DNA of 64,000 nt from CAJCJE01 sp963818685 (GTDB lineage Bacteria; Actinomycetota; Actinomycetes; Mycobacteriales; Pseudonocardiaceae), in contig CAWFTJ010000005.1 in assembly GCA_963818685.1 (NCBI GenBank), positions 280,539-344,538 of the forward strand, read 5' to 3'. Positions 25,227 through 34,121 of this stretch are shown one piece after another. Under the pieces are notes generated by a model. That model did no database searches and was not told where the DNA came from. It was given only the letters and a program-made list of their open reading frames with translations. Numbering within the stretch: the first letter of the stretch is position 1; each line of letters starts with the position of its first letter. A program made the position numbers and the translations under genes.

Positions 25227-26312
25227 ATGACGACCGATCCGCCCGAGCGGATGCTGACCATCTACGACGTCGCCGAACGAGCAGGCGTGTCGATCGCCTC
25301 GGTCTCCCGAGTGCTCAACGGCCATCGCAGTAGGCCGGACACTCAGGACCGGGTGATGGCGGCGGTGCGCGAACTCGGCTTCGTGCCGAGCGGCGCTGCG
25401 CGCGCGCTGTCCGGGCAGCTCAAGGAGGTCGCCGCGGTCGTGTTCCGGCACGCGGCCGAGTCTCCCGAGGGCGCGTTCTCCGACGAGGACGAGAGCCTGA
25501 TGTTCGCCGACGTGCTCAACCGCGGCATCGAGGCGGGCGCCCGAGCGCGCGGATTCGACCTGCTGATGAGCTCGGTCGACGTCTACGACCACAGCCCGCA
25601 GGGCCGGATCGCCTCCCTGGCCGGCAAGAGCGACGGCCTGATCCTGCACGACAAGGTGCTCAGCGCCGTCGGCATCACCCGCGTCGCACGCCGCACGCCG
25701 GTGGTGACGCTGGCCGGCACCGCGACCGAGGCGAGCGTGAACGTGCGCAGCGACAACGCGTTCGGCATGCGCGAACTCACCAGGCACCTGGTCACGGAGC
25801 ACGGCTACCAGACCCTCGCCTACCTGGCCGGACATGTGGACAGTCCGGACAACATCGCCCGCACCGAGGCACTGGAAATGGTGGCCTCCGAGGCGGGCGC
25901 CGAGGTGTGGACCGGCGAGATCTGGCGCGGCAACTACCTCGCCTCCGGCGGCGCGGCCGTGATCAGCCGCATCCTCGAACGCGAACTGCCGTTGCCCAAC
26001 GTGATCATGTGTGCGAACGACCAGACCGCCATCGGTGTGATGTTCACGTTGGCCCAGCACGGTATTCGCGTGCCGGAGGACATCGCGGTGACCGGGTTCG
26101 ACGACATCCCGGTCGCGCGTCACCTGCACTCCCAGCTGACCACCGTGCGCCAGCCGATCAAGAAGCTCGGCGCGACCGCGTTCGACGCGCTCTACGCGTT
26201 GATCACCGGCGCGCAGCGGCCAGATCAGGACATCGTGCTGCCAACCGAACTGGTGGTGCGCGGTAGCTGCGGGTGCCCGTTCGAGTCGACCGGACCGGTG
26301 ATGTCGGCATGA
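25227..26312 (+). CDS. LacI-family transcriptional regulator of the beta-glucoside operon
   Basis: About 361 codons from ATG 25227 (a GTG at 25221 is in frame). The DNA-binding domain is LTIYDVAERAGVSIASVSRV, then LNGHRS, with hinge helix GAARALSG. The periplasmic-binding-like effector domain ends VTGFDDIPVARHLHSQLTTV. The ligand is expected to be a beta-linked oligosaccharide because of the GH1 enzyme at the operon end. The stop overlaps the first permease start (ATGA). Confidence 0.9.
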   Translation: MTTDPPERMLTIYDVAERAGVSIASVSRVLNGHRSRPDTQDRVMAAVRELGFVPSGAARALSGQLKEVAAVVFRHAAESPEGAFSDEDESLMFADVLNRGIEAGARARGFDLLMSSVDVYDHSPQGRIASLAGKSDGLILHDKVLSAVGITRVARRTPVVTLAGTATEASVNVRSDNAFGMRELTRHLVTEHGYQTLAYLAGHVDSPDNIARTEALEMVASEAGAEVWTGEIWRGNYLASGGAAVISRILERELPLPNVIMCANDQTAIGVMFTLAQHGIRVPEDIAVTGFDDIPVARHLHSQLTTVRQPIKKLGATAFDALYALITGAQRPDQDIVLPTELVVRGSCGCPFESTGPVMSA

Positions 26313-27286
26313 TCCACTTGTTGCGGCGCATAGCCTTCTACGTGGTGACCGCGTGGGCCGCGGTGACCGTGAACTTCTTCATCCCGCACCTGATGCCCGG
26401 CGACCCTGTCCAGAACCTGATCGCCAGGCAACAGGGAAAGGCCAGCCCACAGGCGGTCCAGGCGCTGCGGATACAGCTCGGCCTTACCGGCCACCAGTCG
26501 TTGTGGTCGGAGTACCTGCACTACTGGTCCCAGCTCGTGCACGGTGACCTCGGCATCTCCACCAGCTTCTTCCCCGCTTCGGTTGGCAGTGTGCTCACCG
26601 CCGCCCTGCCGTGGACGATCGTGCTGGTCGGAGTGTCCACTGTGATCAGCTTCGTGATCGGCACGCTGGTCGGCGTGTTGGTCGCCTGGCGCCGTGGGTC
26701 CTGGCTGGACGGTGTGCTGCCGGTGGCCACGTTCTTCCAGGCGGTGCCGTACTTCTTCTTCGCGCTGATCGTGCTCATCGTGTTCGGCAGCAACCTGGGC
26801 TGGTTCCCGATCACGGGCGGCGCCGACGCGAGCATCGATCCCGGTTTCACCGGCGCGTTCATCGGCAGCGCCATCTACCACGGCATCCTGCCGATGATCA
26901 CCATCGTGGTCAGCTCGATCGCCGGGTGGATCCTCGGCATGCGCAACATGATGGTGACCACGATGGACGAGGACTACGTGCTCGTCGCCGCGGCGAAGGG
27001 CCTGCCCAACCGCAAGGTCATCGGCTATGCCGCACGCAACGCGATCCTGCCGAGCGTGTCGAGCTTCTCCCTGTCGCTGAGTTTCGTGGTGGCGGGCGCG
27101 CTGCTCACCGAGATCGTCTTCTCCTATCCCGGCATCGGCTTCCAGCTGTTGCAGGCCGTGCAAGCCGAGGATTTCCCGCTGCTGCAAGGAATCTTCCTGG
27201 TGATCACGTTCGCTGTGCTCGCGGCCAACCTGCTGGCCGACGTGTGTTACGCCGCCCTCGATCCGCGTACCCGACAGGAGGCGTGA
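26309..27286 (+). CDS. ABC transporter permease (DppB/OppB type)
   Basis: 325 codons, starting in the LacI stop. Six hydrophobic segments; N-terminal LLRRIAFYVVTAWAAVTVNF and FIPHLMPGDPVQNLIARQQG are typical of OppB/DppB. The EAA-like loop that contacts the ATPase is DEDYVLVAAAKGLPNRKVIG. One half of the membrane channel with the next gene. Confidence 0.93.
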   Translation: MIHLLRRIAFYVVTAWAAVTVNFFIPHLMPGDPVQNLIARQQGKASPQAVQALRIQLGLTGHQSLWSEYLHYWSQLVHGDLGISTSFFPASVGSVLTAALPWTIVLVGVSTVISFVIGTLVGVLVAWRRGSWLDGVLPVATFFQAVPYFFFALIVLIVFGSNLGWFPITGGADASIDPGFTGAFIGSAIYHGILPMITIVVSSIAGWILGMRNMMVTTMDEDYVLVAAAKGLPNRKVIGYAARNAILPSVSSFSLSLSFVVAGALLTEIVFSYPGIGFQLLQAVQAEDFPLLQGIFLVITFAVLAANLLADVCYAALDPRTRQEA

Positions 27287-27289
27287 GCC

Positions 27290-28273
27290 ATGACCGCACA
27301 AACAGCGCTCGACGTCGCCGAAGTCGCTGAGCCGGCGCCCCGCCGGCAGCGCGCCCTGCGCTTTCCCCGCTCCCGCAAGACCATCGTCGGCCTTGTCCTG
27401 CTGGCGATATTCGTGTTGCTCGCCGTGATCGGACCGCTGCTCGCTCCCTACGATCCGACCGTGACCAGCGCCGACCTGCTCCAGGGCCCCTCGGCGGCGC
27501 ACCTGCTCGGCACCACCCAGTCCGGCCAGGACGTGCTGTCCGAACTGCTGGTCGGCGCGCGCAGCACGGTGCTCATCGGGTTCCTCGCCGGGCTCATCGC
27601 CAGCGCGCTGTCCGTGCTGATCGGCGTGACCGCTGGTTTTCTCGGCGGCCTCACCGACGACCTGCTCTCCCTGCTCACCAACGTGTTCCTGGTCATACCG
27701 GGGCTGCCGCTGCTGATCGTGCTTGCCGCGTACCTGCCGAAGTCGACCGGTGCGAATCCGCTCGTGCTCGCGCTGATCATCGCGGTCACCGGCTGGGCGT
27801 GGGGCGCGCGGGTGCTGCGTGCACAGACCATGTCCATCCGCGGCCGCGACTACGTGGCGGCGGCCCGGGTGGCAGGCGAGCGCACGTCCCGGATCGTGTT
27901 CGCGGAGATCCTGCCGAACCTGACCGCGATCGTGGCCTCGTCCTTCGTGTTCACCGTGCTCTACGCGATCGGCACCTACGTGGCGCTGGCCTTCCTCGGT
28001 GTCGTGGACCCCGCGCGGTGGAGCTGGGGCGGCATGTTGTTCTGGGCCGAGTCCCTCAACGCGCCGCAGGTCGGCGCGTGGTGGTGGTTCCTCCCGCCTG
28101 GCCTTGCCATCGCGCTGCTCGGCACGTCGTTGGCGCTGCTCAACTTCGGCCTCGACGAGTTCATCAACCCGAGGCTGCGCGCGGCCGGCCTGTCCCGCAA
28201 GGCGGCCAAGGCCGCCGGCCTGCCGCGCCGGGTGCGGTTCGGTCTCACCCCGGTTCGAGGAGGACGGCGATGA
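27290..28273 (+). CDS. ABC transporter permease (DppC/OppC type)
   Basis: 327 codons, three bases after the first permease. It has the OppC layout: a cytoplasmic N-terminus, a first helix (TIVGLVLLAIFVLLAVIGPL), LAPYDPT, HLLGTTQSGQDVLSELLVGA, and the ATPase-contact loop GRDYVAAARVAGERTSRIVF. The C-terminal tail is basic. Its stop overlaps the start of the first ATPase gene. Confidence 0.93.
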   Translation: MTAQTALDVAEVAEPAPRRQRALRFPRSRKTIVGLVLLAIFVLLAVIGPLLAPYDPTVTSADLLQGPSAAHLLGTTQSGQDVLSELLVGARSTVLIGFLAGLIASALSVLIGVTAGFLGGLTDDLLSLLTNVFLVIPGLPLLIVLAAYLPKSTGANPLVLALIIAVTGWAWGARVLRAQTMSIRGRDYVAAARVAGERTSRIVFAEILPNLTAIVASSFVFTVLYAIGTYVALAFLGVVDPARWSWGGMLFWAESLNAPQVGAWWWFLPPGLAIALLGTSLALLNFGLDEFINPRLRAAGLSRKAAKAAGLPRRVRFGLTPVRGGRR

Positions 28274-29268
28274 GCGAGCTTCCCCTGCTCGACGTGCGCG
28301 GACTGTGCGTCGACTACGGCTTCGGCGAGGACGCGGTGCACGCGGTCGCGGATGTCGACCTCACCCTGCACGAGGGCGAGGTGCTCGGGCTGGCCGGCGA
28401 GAGCGGCAGCGGCAAGTCGACGCTGGCCTACGCGGTCACCCGCCTGCTCCGCGCCCCCGGCGTGATCACCGCCGGCAGCGCGACGCTCCGGTCAGACAAG
28501 CACGGCACGGTCGACCTGCTCGCCGCCGACACCGCGCAACTGCGCGCCGTGCGCTGGTCGGAGATCGCGGTGGTGTTCCAGAGCGCCATGCACGCGTTGA
28601 ACCCGGTGTACACGATCGGCAGGCAACTCATGGACGTGATTGCCGCACACCGCCCCGGCCAGGACAAACACGCCCGGCGCGAACGAGCGGCACACCTGCT
28701 GCACATGGTCGGCATCACCGAGGACCGGCTGAACAGCTACCCGCACGAGCTCTCCGGCGGCATGCGCCAACGGGTCATGATCGGCATGGCGCTCGCGCTC
28801 GAACCACGCCTTGTCATCATGGACGAGCCGACCACCGCGCTCGACGTGGTCACCCAGCGGGAGATCGTGGCCGAGCTGATCCGGTTGCGTGACCGGCTCG
28901 GCTTCGCGGTCCTGTTCATCACCCACGACCTGTCGCTGCTCATCGAGCTCGCCGACTCGATCGCGGTCATGTACGCGGGCAGGCTGGTCGAACGCGCTCC
29001 CGCGAACGAGCTGTTCCACAGCCCACGGCACCCGTACACGGTCGGCCTGCTCAACTCCTTCCCGCCCATGCACGGCGACTGGCAGAAGTTGACCGGCATC
29101 CCCGGCTCCCCGCCCGACCTGAGCAATCCGCCGTCGGGCTGCCCCTTCCACCCCCGCTGCCCGAGGGCGTTCGCCCCCTGCCCGACCGACGAGCCGACCC
29201 TGCTCACGATCGACACGGGCGCCGTGTCCTGCTGGCTGCACGAGATCCCGGAAGGAGCCCGGTCATGA
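28270..29268 (+). CDS. ABC transporter ATP-binding protein (DppD/OppD type)
   Basis: 332 codons. Walker A GESGSGKSTLAYAVT, Q-loop VVFQSAMHALNPVYTIG, signature LSGGMRQRVMIGMALA, Walker B LVIMDEPTTALDVV, switch His in ITHDL. The C-terminal oligopeptide-type motif CPFHPRCPRAFAPC carries the cysteines that can bind a 4Fe-4S cluster in this branch. It powers the transporter together with the next gene, which it overlaps by four bases. Confidence 0.95.
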   Translation: MSELPLLDVRGLCVDYGFGEDAVHAVADVDLTLHEGEVLGLAGESGSGKSTLAYAVTRLLRAPGVITAGSATLRSDKHGTVDLLAADTAQLRAVRWSEIAVVFQSAMHALNPVYTIGRQLMDVIAAHRPGQDKHARRERAAHLLHMVGITEDRLNSYPHELSGGMRQRVMIGMALALEPRLVIMDEPTTALDVVTQREIVAELIRLRDRLGFAVLFITHDLSLLIELADSIAVMYAGRLVERAPANELFHSPRHPYTVGLLNSFPPMHGDWQKLTGIPGSPPDLSNPPSGCPFHPRCPRAFAPCPTDEPTLLTIDTGAVSCWLHEIPEGARS

Positions 29269-30230
29269 CATCGGTGCTCGAAGCGCGGAACCTGACCAAG
29301 CACTTCCCGGTACGCGGCCGGTTCGCGCTGCGCCGCAGCACCCTGCACGCGGTGCAGGACGTGAGCGTCGGCCTTGACGCCGGCACGGTCACCGCGGTGG
29401 TCGGCGAGAGCGGTTCCGGCAAGTCCACCCTCGCCCGCATGCTCGCTCGGCTCATCACGCCGACCGGTGGTGACGTGCTGCTCAACGGCAATCCCGTGCC
29501 ACGCGGCACCGCCGACCGCGGCTACCGGCGCGAGGTGCAACTCGTTCTGCAGGACCCCTTCTCCTCGCTCAACCCGATCCACAGCATCCGCTACCACCTG
29601 GCAAGGCCGCTGCGCATCCACGGCTTCCCCGCCGACACCAACGCGATCAGCGAAGTCCTGGCCCGCGTCGCCCTCAGCCCACCAGAACGATTCATCGACA
29701 AGTACCCGCACGAACTCTCCGGCGGCCAACGCCAGCGCGTCGCCATCGCGCGAGCGCTCGCGGTCCGACCCGAGGTGCTCATCGCGGACGAGCCGGTGTC
29801 CATGTTGGACGTCTCCATCCGGCTCGGCATCCTCAACCTGCTCGCCGACCTGCGCGACAACGAGGGTCTTGCGATCCTCTACGTCACCCACGACATCGCG
29901 TCGGCCCGCTACCTCGCCGACACCATCGTGGTGATGTACGCGGGCCAGATCGTCGAGGCAGGACCGGCCCGCCAGGTCACCGACGCGCCGTCCCACCCCT
30001 ACACGCAGTTGTTGTTACGCGCCGCCCCCGATCCCGAACGCGCCGAGCCCGTGACCGATCTCGCCGGCAGAGGCGCACCACCCAGCCTGATCCGCCCACC
30101 GGCGGGCTGCCGCTTTCACCCGCGCTGCCCGCACGTCATGGACGTCTGCCGAACAACGGCACCGCACGCCCTGCCCATCGCCGAGGACCACACCGCGTCC
30201 TGTTGGCTGTACCAGGAAAAGCGCGAGTAA
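29265..30230 (+). CDS. ABC transporter ATP-binding protein (DppF/OppF type)
   Basis: 321 codons. Walker A GESGSGKSTLARMLA, Q-loop LVLQDPFSSLNPIHSI, signature LSGGQRQRVAIARAL, Walker B VLIADEPVSMLDVS, then the late CRFHPRCPHVMDVC. It is the second ATPase of the heterodimer. The stop is followed by 62 bp with a GGAGG for the binding-protein gene. Confidence 0.95.
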   Translation: MTSVLEARNLTKHFPVRGRFALRRSTLHAVQDVSVGLDAGTVTAVVGESGSGKSTLARMLARLITPTGGDVLLNGNPVPRGTADRGYRREVQLVLQDPFSSLNPIHSIRYHLARPLRIHGFPADTNAISEVLARVALSPPERFIDKYPHELSGGQRQRVAIARALAVRPEVLIADEPVSMLDVSIRLGILNLLADLRDNEGLAILYVTHDIASARYLADTIVVMYAGQIVEAGPARQVTDAPSHPYTQLLLRAAPDPERAEPVTDLAGRGAPPSLIRPPAGCRFHPRCPHVMDVCRTTAPHALPIAEDHTASCWLYQEKRE

Positions 30231-30292
30231 CGAGTAACCCCAACCCATCCACCCCTCAACGCAGATGCCCAACCAAGTTCGGAGGCCACTCC

Positions 30293-31954
30293 ATGCTGCC
30301 AAGAAAGCCCGGCAGAACGCTCACCGCGGCCATGGTCGCACTCACCGCGCTGACGGTAGTCACCGCCTGTTCCAGCCACAGCACACCGGCCAGCGGTGAC
30401 ACGTCCACCCTGGTCATCGAGGACAACCCGGTGTCGCCGTTCACCCGCGACTTCAATCCTTTCGACACCAACGACACCGCCACTCTCGTCAACGCGATCG
30501 GCCTGGTCTACGAGCCGTTGTTGCAGTTCGACGTGATGAAGCCCGGCACCGTCTACCCGTGGCTGGCCAAGTCCTACGTGTTCAGCGACGGCGGCAAGAC
30601 CGTCACCTTCCACCTACAGCCCAACGCGAAGTGGAACGACGGCCAGGCGTTCACCAGCCAGGATGCGGCCTTCACCTTCAACCTGTTGAAGAACAACAAG
30701 GCCATCAACACCAACGGCATCAACCCGACGACCATCAGCGCGCCGGACGCGCACACGCTCGTGCTCGGCTTCGACACCCCGCAGTTCACCAACCTGTACT
30801 ACATCGGCTCGGTGTACATGGTGCCGCAGCACATCTGGCAGTCGGTGGCCAATCCGAGCACCTGGAACGACACCGACCCGGTCGGCACCGGCCCGTACCA
30901 GCTCAAGCAGTTCAACGCGCAGGGCTTCACGCTCAGCAAGACGAGCAGCTACTGGCAGGCCGACCAGGTCAAGATCGCGAACGTGCGGTTCCCGTCCTAC
31001 GTGTCCAACACCTCGGCCAGCCTCGCCCTCGCGCAGGGTCAGATCGACTGGGGCGGCAACGACATCGCCAACATCGACAAGACCTACGTCGCGGCCGATC
31101 CCACCCACAACAAGTACTGGTTCGCGCCGGTCAACGTGGTCACGCTCCAGTTGAACACCACAAAGCCGCCGTTGAACGACCCGGCCGTGCGCAGGGCGAT
31201 CAGTGCCGCCATCGACCGCGACGCGCTGTCCAAGATCGGTGAAACCAGCTACGAGCCGGCCGCGACGTCCTCCGGTGGCCTCCTCGGCGGCGTCGACGAC
31301 AAATACCTCGCGCCTGCTGTGCGCAACGACCTCGCCCAGGACAAGAGCAAGGTCGCTTCCATCCTCACCGGCGACGGCTACACCCAGACCAACGGCAAGT
31401 GGACGAAGAACGGTGCCACCATCAAGTTCAGCATCGAGGACCCGTCCAGCTACTCCGACTACTACGAGGACATCACGCTGGTCTCGCAGCAGCTCAACGC
31501 GTTGGGCTTCGACACGACGCCGACCGGAACGACGCCGGACACCTGGGTCAGCGACTACAACACCGGCTCGTTCGAGGCCACGATCCACTGGGGCAACGTC
31601 GGCCCGACGCCGTACTTCCAGTACGACAACTGGCTGGACTCGAACCTGACCGCGCCGATCGGCACCGCGGCGACCGGCGACCAGACCCGGTTCAACGACC
31701 CGCAGGCCCAGGCCGCGCTGGCCGAGTTCGCCAACACCGACGACCCGACCACCCAGGCCGACGCGCTCAACAAGCTCCAGACGATCGTCTCCCAGCAGGC
31801 GCCGGTGATCCCGCTGCTCTACGGCGCGGCCTGGGACGAGTACAGCACCAAGAAGTTCACTGGTTGGCCGACGGCCGTCGACCCGTACGAGGACCCGACG
31901 CCGAACTCGCCCTTCCTGGAGTACACCGTCCTGCACCTCACCCCGGTCTCCTGA
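30293..31954 (+). CDS. ABC transporter substrate-binding lipoprotein (SBP_bac_5)
   Basis: 553 codons from ATG 30293, with GGAGG eight bases upstream. Lipobox LTVVTACSS gives a lipid anchor. Family 5 marks are FHLQPNAKWNDGQAFTSQDA, DPVGTGPYQLKQFNAQGF and DPAVRRAISAAIDRDALS. Although related to peptide-binding proteins, its operon ends in a beta-glucosidase and starts with LacI. As in several cellulolytic bacteria, the ligand is therefore more likely a beta-gluco-oligosaccharide (inference). Confidence 0.92.
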   Translation: MLPRKPGRTLTAAMVALTALTVVTACSSHSTPASGDTSTLVIEDNPVSPFTRDFNPFDTNDTATLVNAIGLVYEPLLQFDVMKPGTVYPWLAKSYVFSDGGKTVTFHLQPNAKWNDGQAFTSQDAAFTFNLLKNNKAINTNGINPTTISAPDAHTLVLGFDTPQFTNLYYIGSVYMVPQHIWQSVANPSTWNDTDPVGTGPYQLKQFNAQGFTLSKTSSYWQADQVKIANVRFPSYVSNTSASLALAQGQIDWGGNDIANIDKTYVAADPTHNKYWFAPVNVVTLQLNTTKPPLNDPAVRRAISAAIDRDALSKIGETSYEPAATSSGGLLGGVDDKYLAPAVRNDLAQDKSKVASILTGDGYTQTNGKWTKNGATIKFSIEDPSSYSDYYEDITLVSQQLNALGFDTTPTGTTPDTWVSDYNTGSFEATIHWGNVGPTPYFQYDNWLDSNLTAPIGTAATGDQTRFNDPQAQAALAEFANTDDPTTQADALNKLQTIVSQQAPVIPLLYGAAWDEYSTKKFTGWPTAVDPYEDPTPNSPFLEYTVLHLTPVS

Positions 31955-31975
31955 CCACCGTCTCCTGACCCGTGT

Positions 31976-32008
31976 GGCTCGTCGCCCCATCCCGTGGGGC
32001 GACGAGCC
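31976..32008 (+). terminator. Perfect 13-bp hairpin before the beta-glucosidase gene
   Basis: GGCTCGTCGCCCC (31976-31988) pairs exactly with GGGGCGACGAGCC (31996-32008); seven-base loop; no T run. It lies 20 bp before the GH1 start and may act as a partial terminator or mRNA stabiliser, raising the binding-protein message relative to the enzyme. Confidence 0.7.
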
Positions 32009-32027
32009 CCTTCCCCCAAGGACCCCC

Positions 32028-33479
32028 ATGACCGCGACCCAGCGCACCACATCGACCCCGACCGCCGCCCGGTTCCCAGCCGGGTTTCTCTGGGGTTCGG
32101 CAACGGCCTCCTACCAGGTCGAGGGCGCCTGGAACGAGGACGGCCGCACACCGTCCATCTGGGACACTTTCGCGCGCCGGGCCGGCGCGGTGCGCAACGC
32201 CGACACCGGCGACATCGCAGCGGACCACTACCACCGCTACGTGGAGGACGTCGCCCTCATGGCCGAGCTCGGCCTCGGCGCGTACCGCTTCTCCCTGTCC
32301 TGGCCTCGGATCCAACCCGGCGGCAGGGGCCCGGCCAACCCAGCCGGCCTTGCCTTCTACGACCGCCTTGTGGACGAGCTGCTCGGCAAGGGGATCACCC
32401 CGGTCGTGACCGCCTACCACTGGGACCTCCCGCAGGAGCTGGAGGACAACGGCGGCTGGACCAACCGCGACACCGCCAACCGCTTCGCCGAATACGTCGC
32501 CATGGCATCGGTCTGCCTCGGCGACCGGGTGAGCACGTGGACCACCCTCAACGAGCCATGGTGCTCCGCGTTCCTCGGCTACGCATCCGGCGTGCACGCG
32601 CCCGGCCGCCAGGAACCTGAAGCGGCTCTGCGGGCTGTCCACCACCTCCTCCTCGCCCACGGCAAGGCCGTGGACGTGCTGCGCCAACACGTCACGCAGG
32701 CGCAGACCTCCCTCGTCCTCAACCTCCACTCCATCCGCCCCGCGCACCCCGGCACCGAGGACGACGCGGCGGCCACCAAGATCGACGGCATCGCCAACCG
32801 GATCTTCCTCGACCCCGTCCTCAACGGCCGCTACCCCGAGGACGTCCTGACCAACACCGAGCACATCGTCGACTGGTCCACGCTCGTGCACGACGGCGAC
32901 CTGGCCCAGATCTCGCGCCCCATCGACGCGCTCGGCGTGAACTACTACACCCCGACCCTGGTCGCCGCCCGCGAACCCGGCGCCCCGGGCGTGCGCCAGG
33001 ACGGTCACGGCAACGGTGCCGGATCGCCGTGGGTCGGCGCCGACGACGTCGACTTCCTGCAACCCCCCGGCGAGCGCACCATGATGCAGTGGACCGTCGA
33101 CGCGACCGGCCTGCACGACGTGCTGCACAGGGTCAGCCGCGAACACCCCGACCTGCCACTGATCATCGCCGAGAACGGCGCCGCCTACGACGACTACCTC
33201 GACCCGACCGGTCGGATCAGGGACACCGAACGCATCGACTACCTGCACAGCCACCTGACCGAAGTACACCGCGCCATCGCCGAGGGCGTCGACGTGCGCG
33301 GCTACTTCGTCTGGTCGTTGCTGGACAACTTCGAATGGTCGTACGGGTACTCGCGTCGGTTCGGCATCGTCTACGTCGACTTCGCCACCCAACGCCGCTG
33401 GCCCAAGGACAGCGCCCGCTGGTACAGCGCGGTCGCCGCGGCCAACGAACTCACCCCTGGACCATCGGCAACTGAATGA
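32028..33479 (+). CDS. GH1 beta-glucosidase
   Basis: 483 codons from ATG 32028. FPAGFLWGSATASYQVEGAW is the GH1 N-terminal signature. The acid/base Glu is in TTLNEPWCSAFLG and the nucleophile Glu in LIIAENGAAYDDYL; SLLDNFEWSYGYSRRFGIVY binds the glycone. No signal peptide, so it hydrolyses imported beta-glucosides such as cellobiose in the cytoplasm. It is the last gene of the LacI/Opp-type operon, complete, and of the usual family length. Confidence 0.93.
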   Translation: MTATQRTTSTPTAARFPAGFLWGSATASYQVEGAWNEDGRTPSIWDTFARRAGAVRNADTGDIAADHYHRYVEDVALMAELGLGAYRFSLSWPRIQPGGRGPANPAGLAFYDRLVDELLGKGITPVVTAYHWDLPQELEDNGGWTNRDTANRFAEYVAMASVCLGDRVSTWTTLNEPWCSAFLGYASGVHAPGRQEPEAALRAVHHLLLAHGKAVDVLRQHVTQAQTSLVLNLHSIRPAHPGTEDDAAATKIDGIANRIFLDPVLNGRYPEDVLTNTEHIVDWSTLVHDGDLAQISRPIDALGVNYYTPTLVAAREPGAPGVRQDGHGNGAGSPWVGADDVDFLQPPGERTMMQWTVDATGLHDVLHRVSREHPDLPLIIAENGAAYDDYLDPTGRIRDTERIDYLHSHLTEVHRAIAEGVDVRGYFVWSLLDNFEWSYGYSRRFGIVYVDFATQRRWPKDSARWYSAVAAANELTPGPSATE

Positions 33480-33549
33480 ACCCCGGCGGGACCTGCGGCA
33501 CGAAGATGCCGGCCGCGCCAGGAGACGATGTCGGAAACCGGGTGTAGTC

Positions 33550-33594
33550 CATCCTGTCGTGGCCCATCCTGTTGTGGCCCATCCTGTCGTGGCT
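33550..33594. repeat. Three tandem copies of a 15-bp unit
   Basis: CATCCTGTCGTGGCC, CATCCTGTTGTGGCC and CATCCTGTCGTGGCT lie head to tail between the GH1 gene and the small genes at 33625. The unit length of 15 bp keeps frame; no gene appears to use it. Same unit length as the larE repeat but a different sequence. Confidence 0.85.
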
Positions 33595-33624
33595 CTGCCG
33601 CAGGTCCTTCCGCGCCTGCTTTGG

Positions 33625-33855
33625 TCAGGCGGTGTCCCCGTCCGCACCGGTGTCGGTGTAGTGCCGGCGCACCCGCTTCGCCATCAGCACGGCCTCGGCA
33701 ATTGCCCCCGCATCCGTCGGCTCGGCCGGAGCCCAACCTTGCCGGCCACGGTGGTTCATCTCCATGCGGCGGATCCACTTCTCGACGACCGCCCGCATCT
33801 CGTCGGTGTCAGCGTCCGGCCTGCGGTCCGCCAGCCTTGCCCGATCGTTGGTCAC
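33625..33855 (-). CDS. Hypothetical 76-residue protein
   Basis: The start (ATG 33855) overlaps the stop of the upstream small membrane protein by four bases (ATGA), good evidence that it is translated. DEMRAVVEKWIRRMEMNH is an amphipathic helix; the rest is charged and soluble (IAEAVLMAKRVRRHYTDT). No family recognised. With its partner it forms a two-gene minus-strand operon convergent with the GH1 gene. Confidence 0.5.
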   Translation of the reverse strand: MTNDRARLADRRPDADTDEMRAVVEKWIRRMEMNHRGRQGWAPAEPTDAGAIAEAVLMAKRVRRHYTDTGADGDTA

Positions 33856-34121
33856 CTTGACCCCAGCACCGCTGGCAGGATGCCCTGCAACACCGCCAAC
33901 AGCCTGGCCGGCCGGGCGGTCATGGCCAGCAGGTCGACAACGAACAGGCTGATGGCGACCAACTCCGCGGTCACCAGGTCCACGCCGGCCACCCGCAGCG
34001 CCACCACGAACAGCGCCTGCACACCGAACACCGCCACGGACGGCGCCGGAACAACCCGGACGCTCGGACAGGACTTGCGTGGCTCCGGAAAGTCATCCGC
34101 GTACGCAACCACATCGTTCAT
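33852..34121 (-). CDS. Hypothetical small membrane protein
   Basis: About 89 codons from ATG 34121 (frame open to 34172). Cytoplasmic N-terminus (MNDVVAYADDFPEPRKSCPS), then two hydrophobic segments (VFGVQALFVVALRVAG, VAISLFVVDLLAMTA) and a short C-terminus. No named family. It is coupled to the 76-residue gene. Function unknown; pairs of this size can be membrane regulators, but nothing shows it here. Confidence 0.5.
   Translation of the reverse strand: MNDVVAYADDFPEPRKSCPSVRVVPAPSVAVFGVQALFVVALRVAGVDLVTAELVAISLFVVDLLAMTARPARLLAVLQGILPAVLGSR

Noticed and set aside
30293..31954. Calling the family 5 binding protein a dipeptide transporter component
   Set aside because: The family alone would suggest peptides, but LacI and GH1 in the same operon make a sugar ligand more likely; left open in the annotation.
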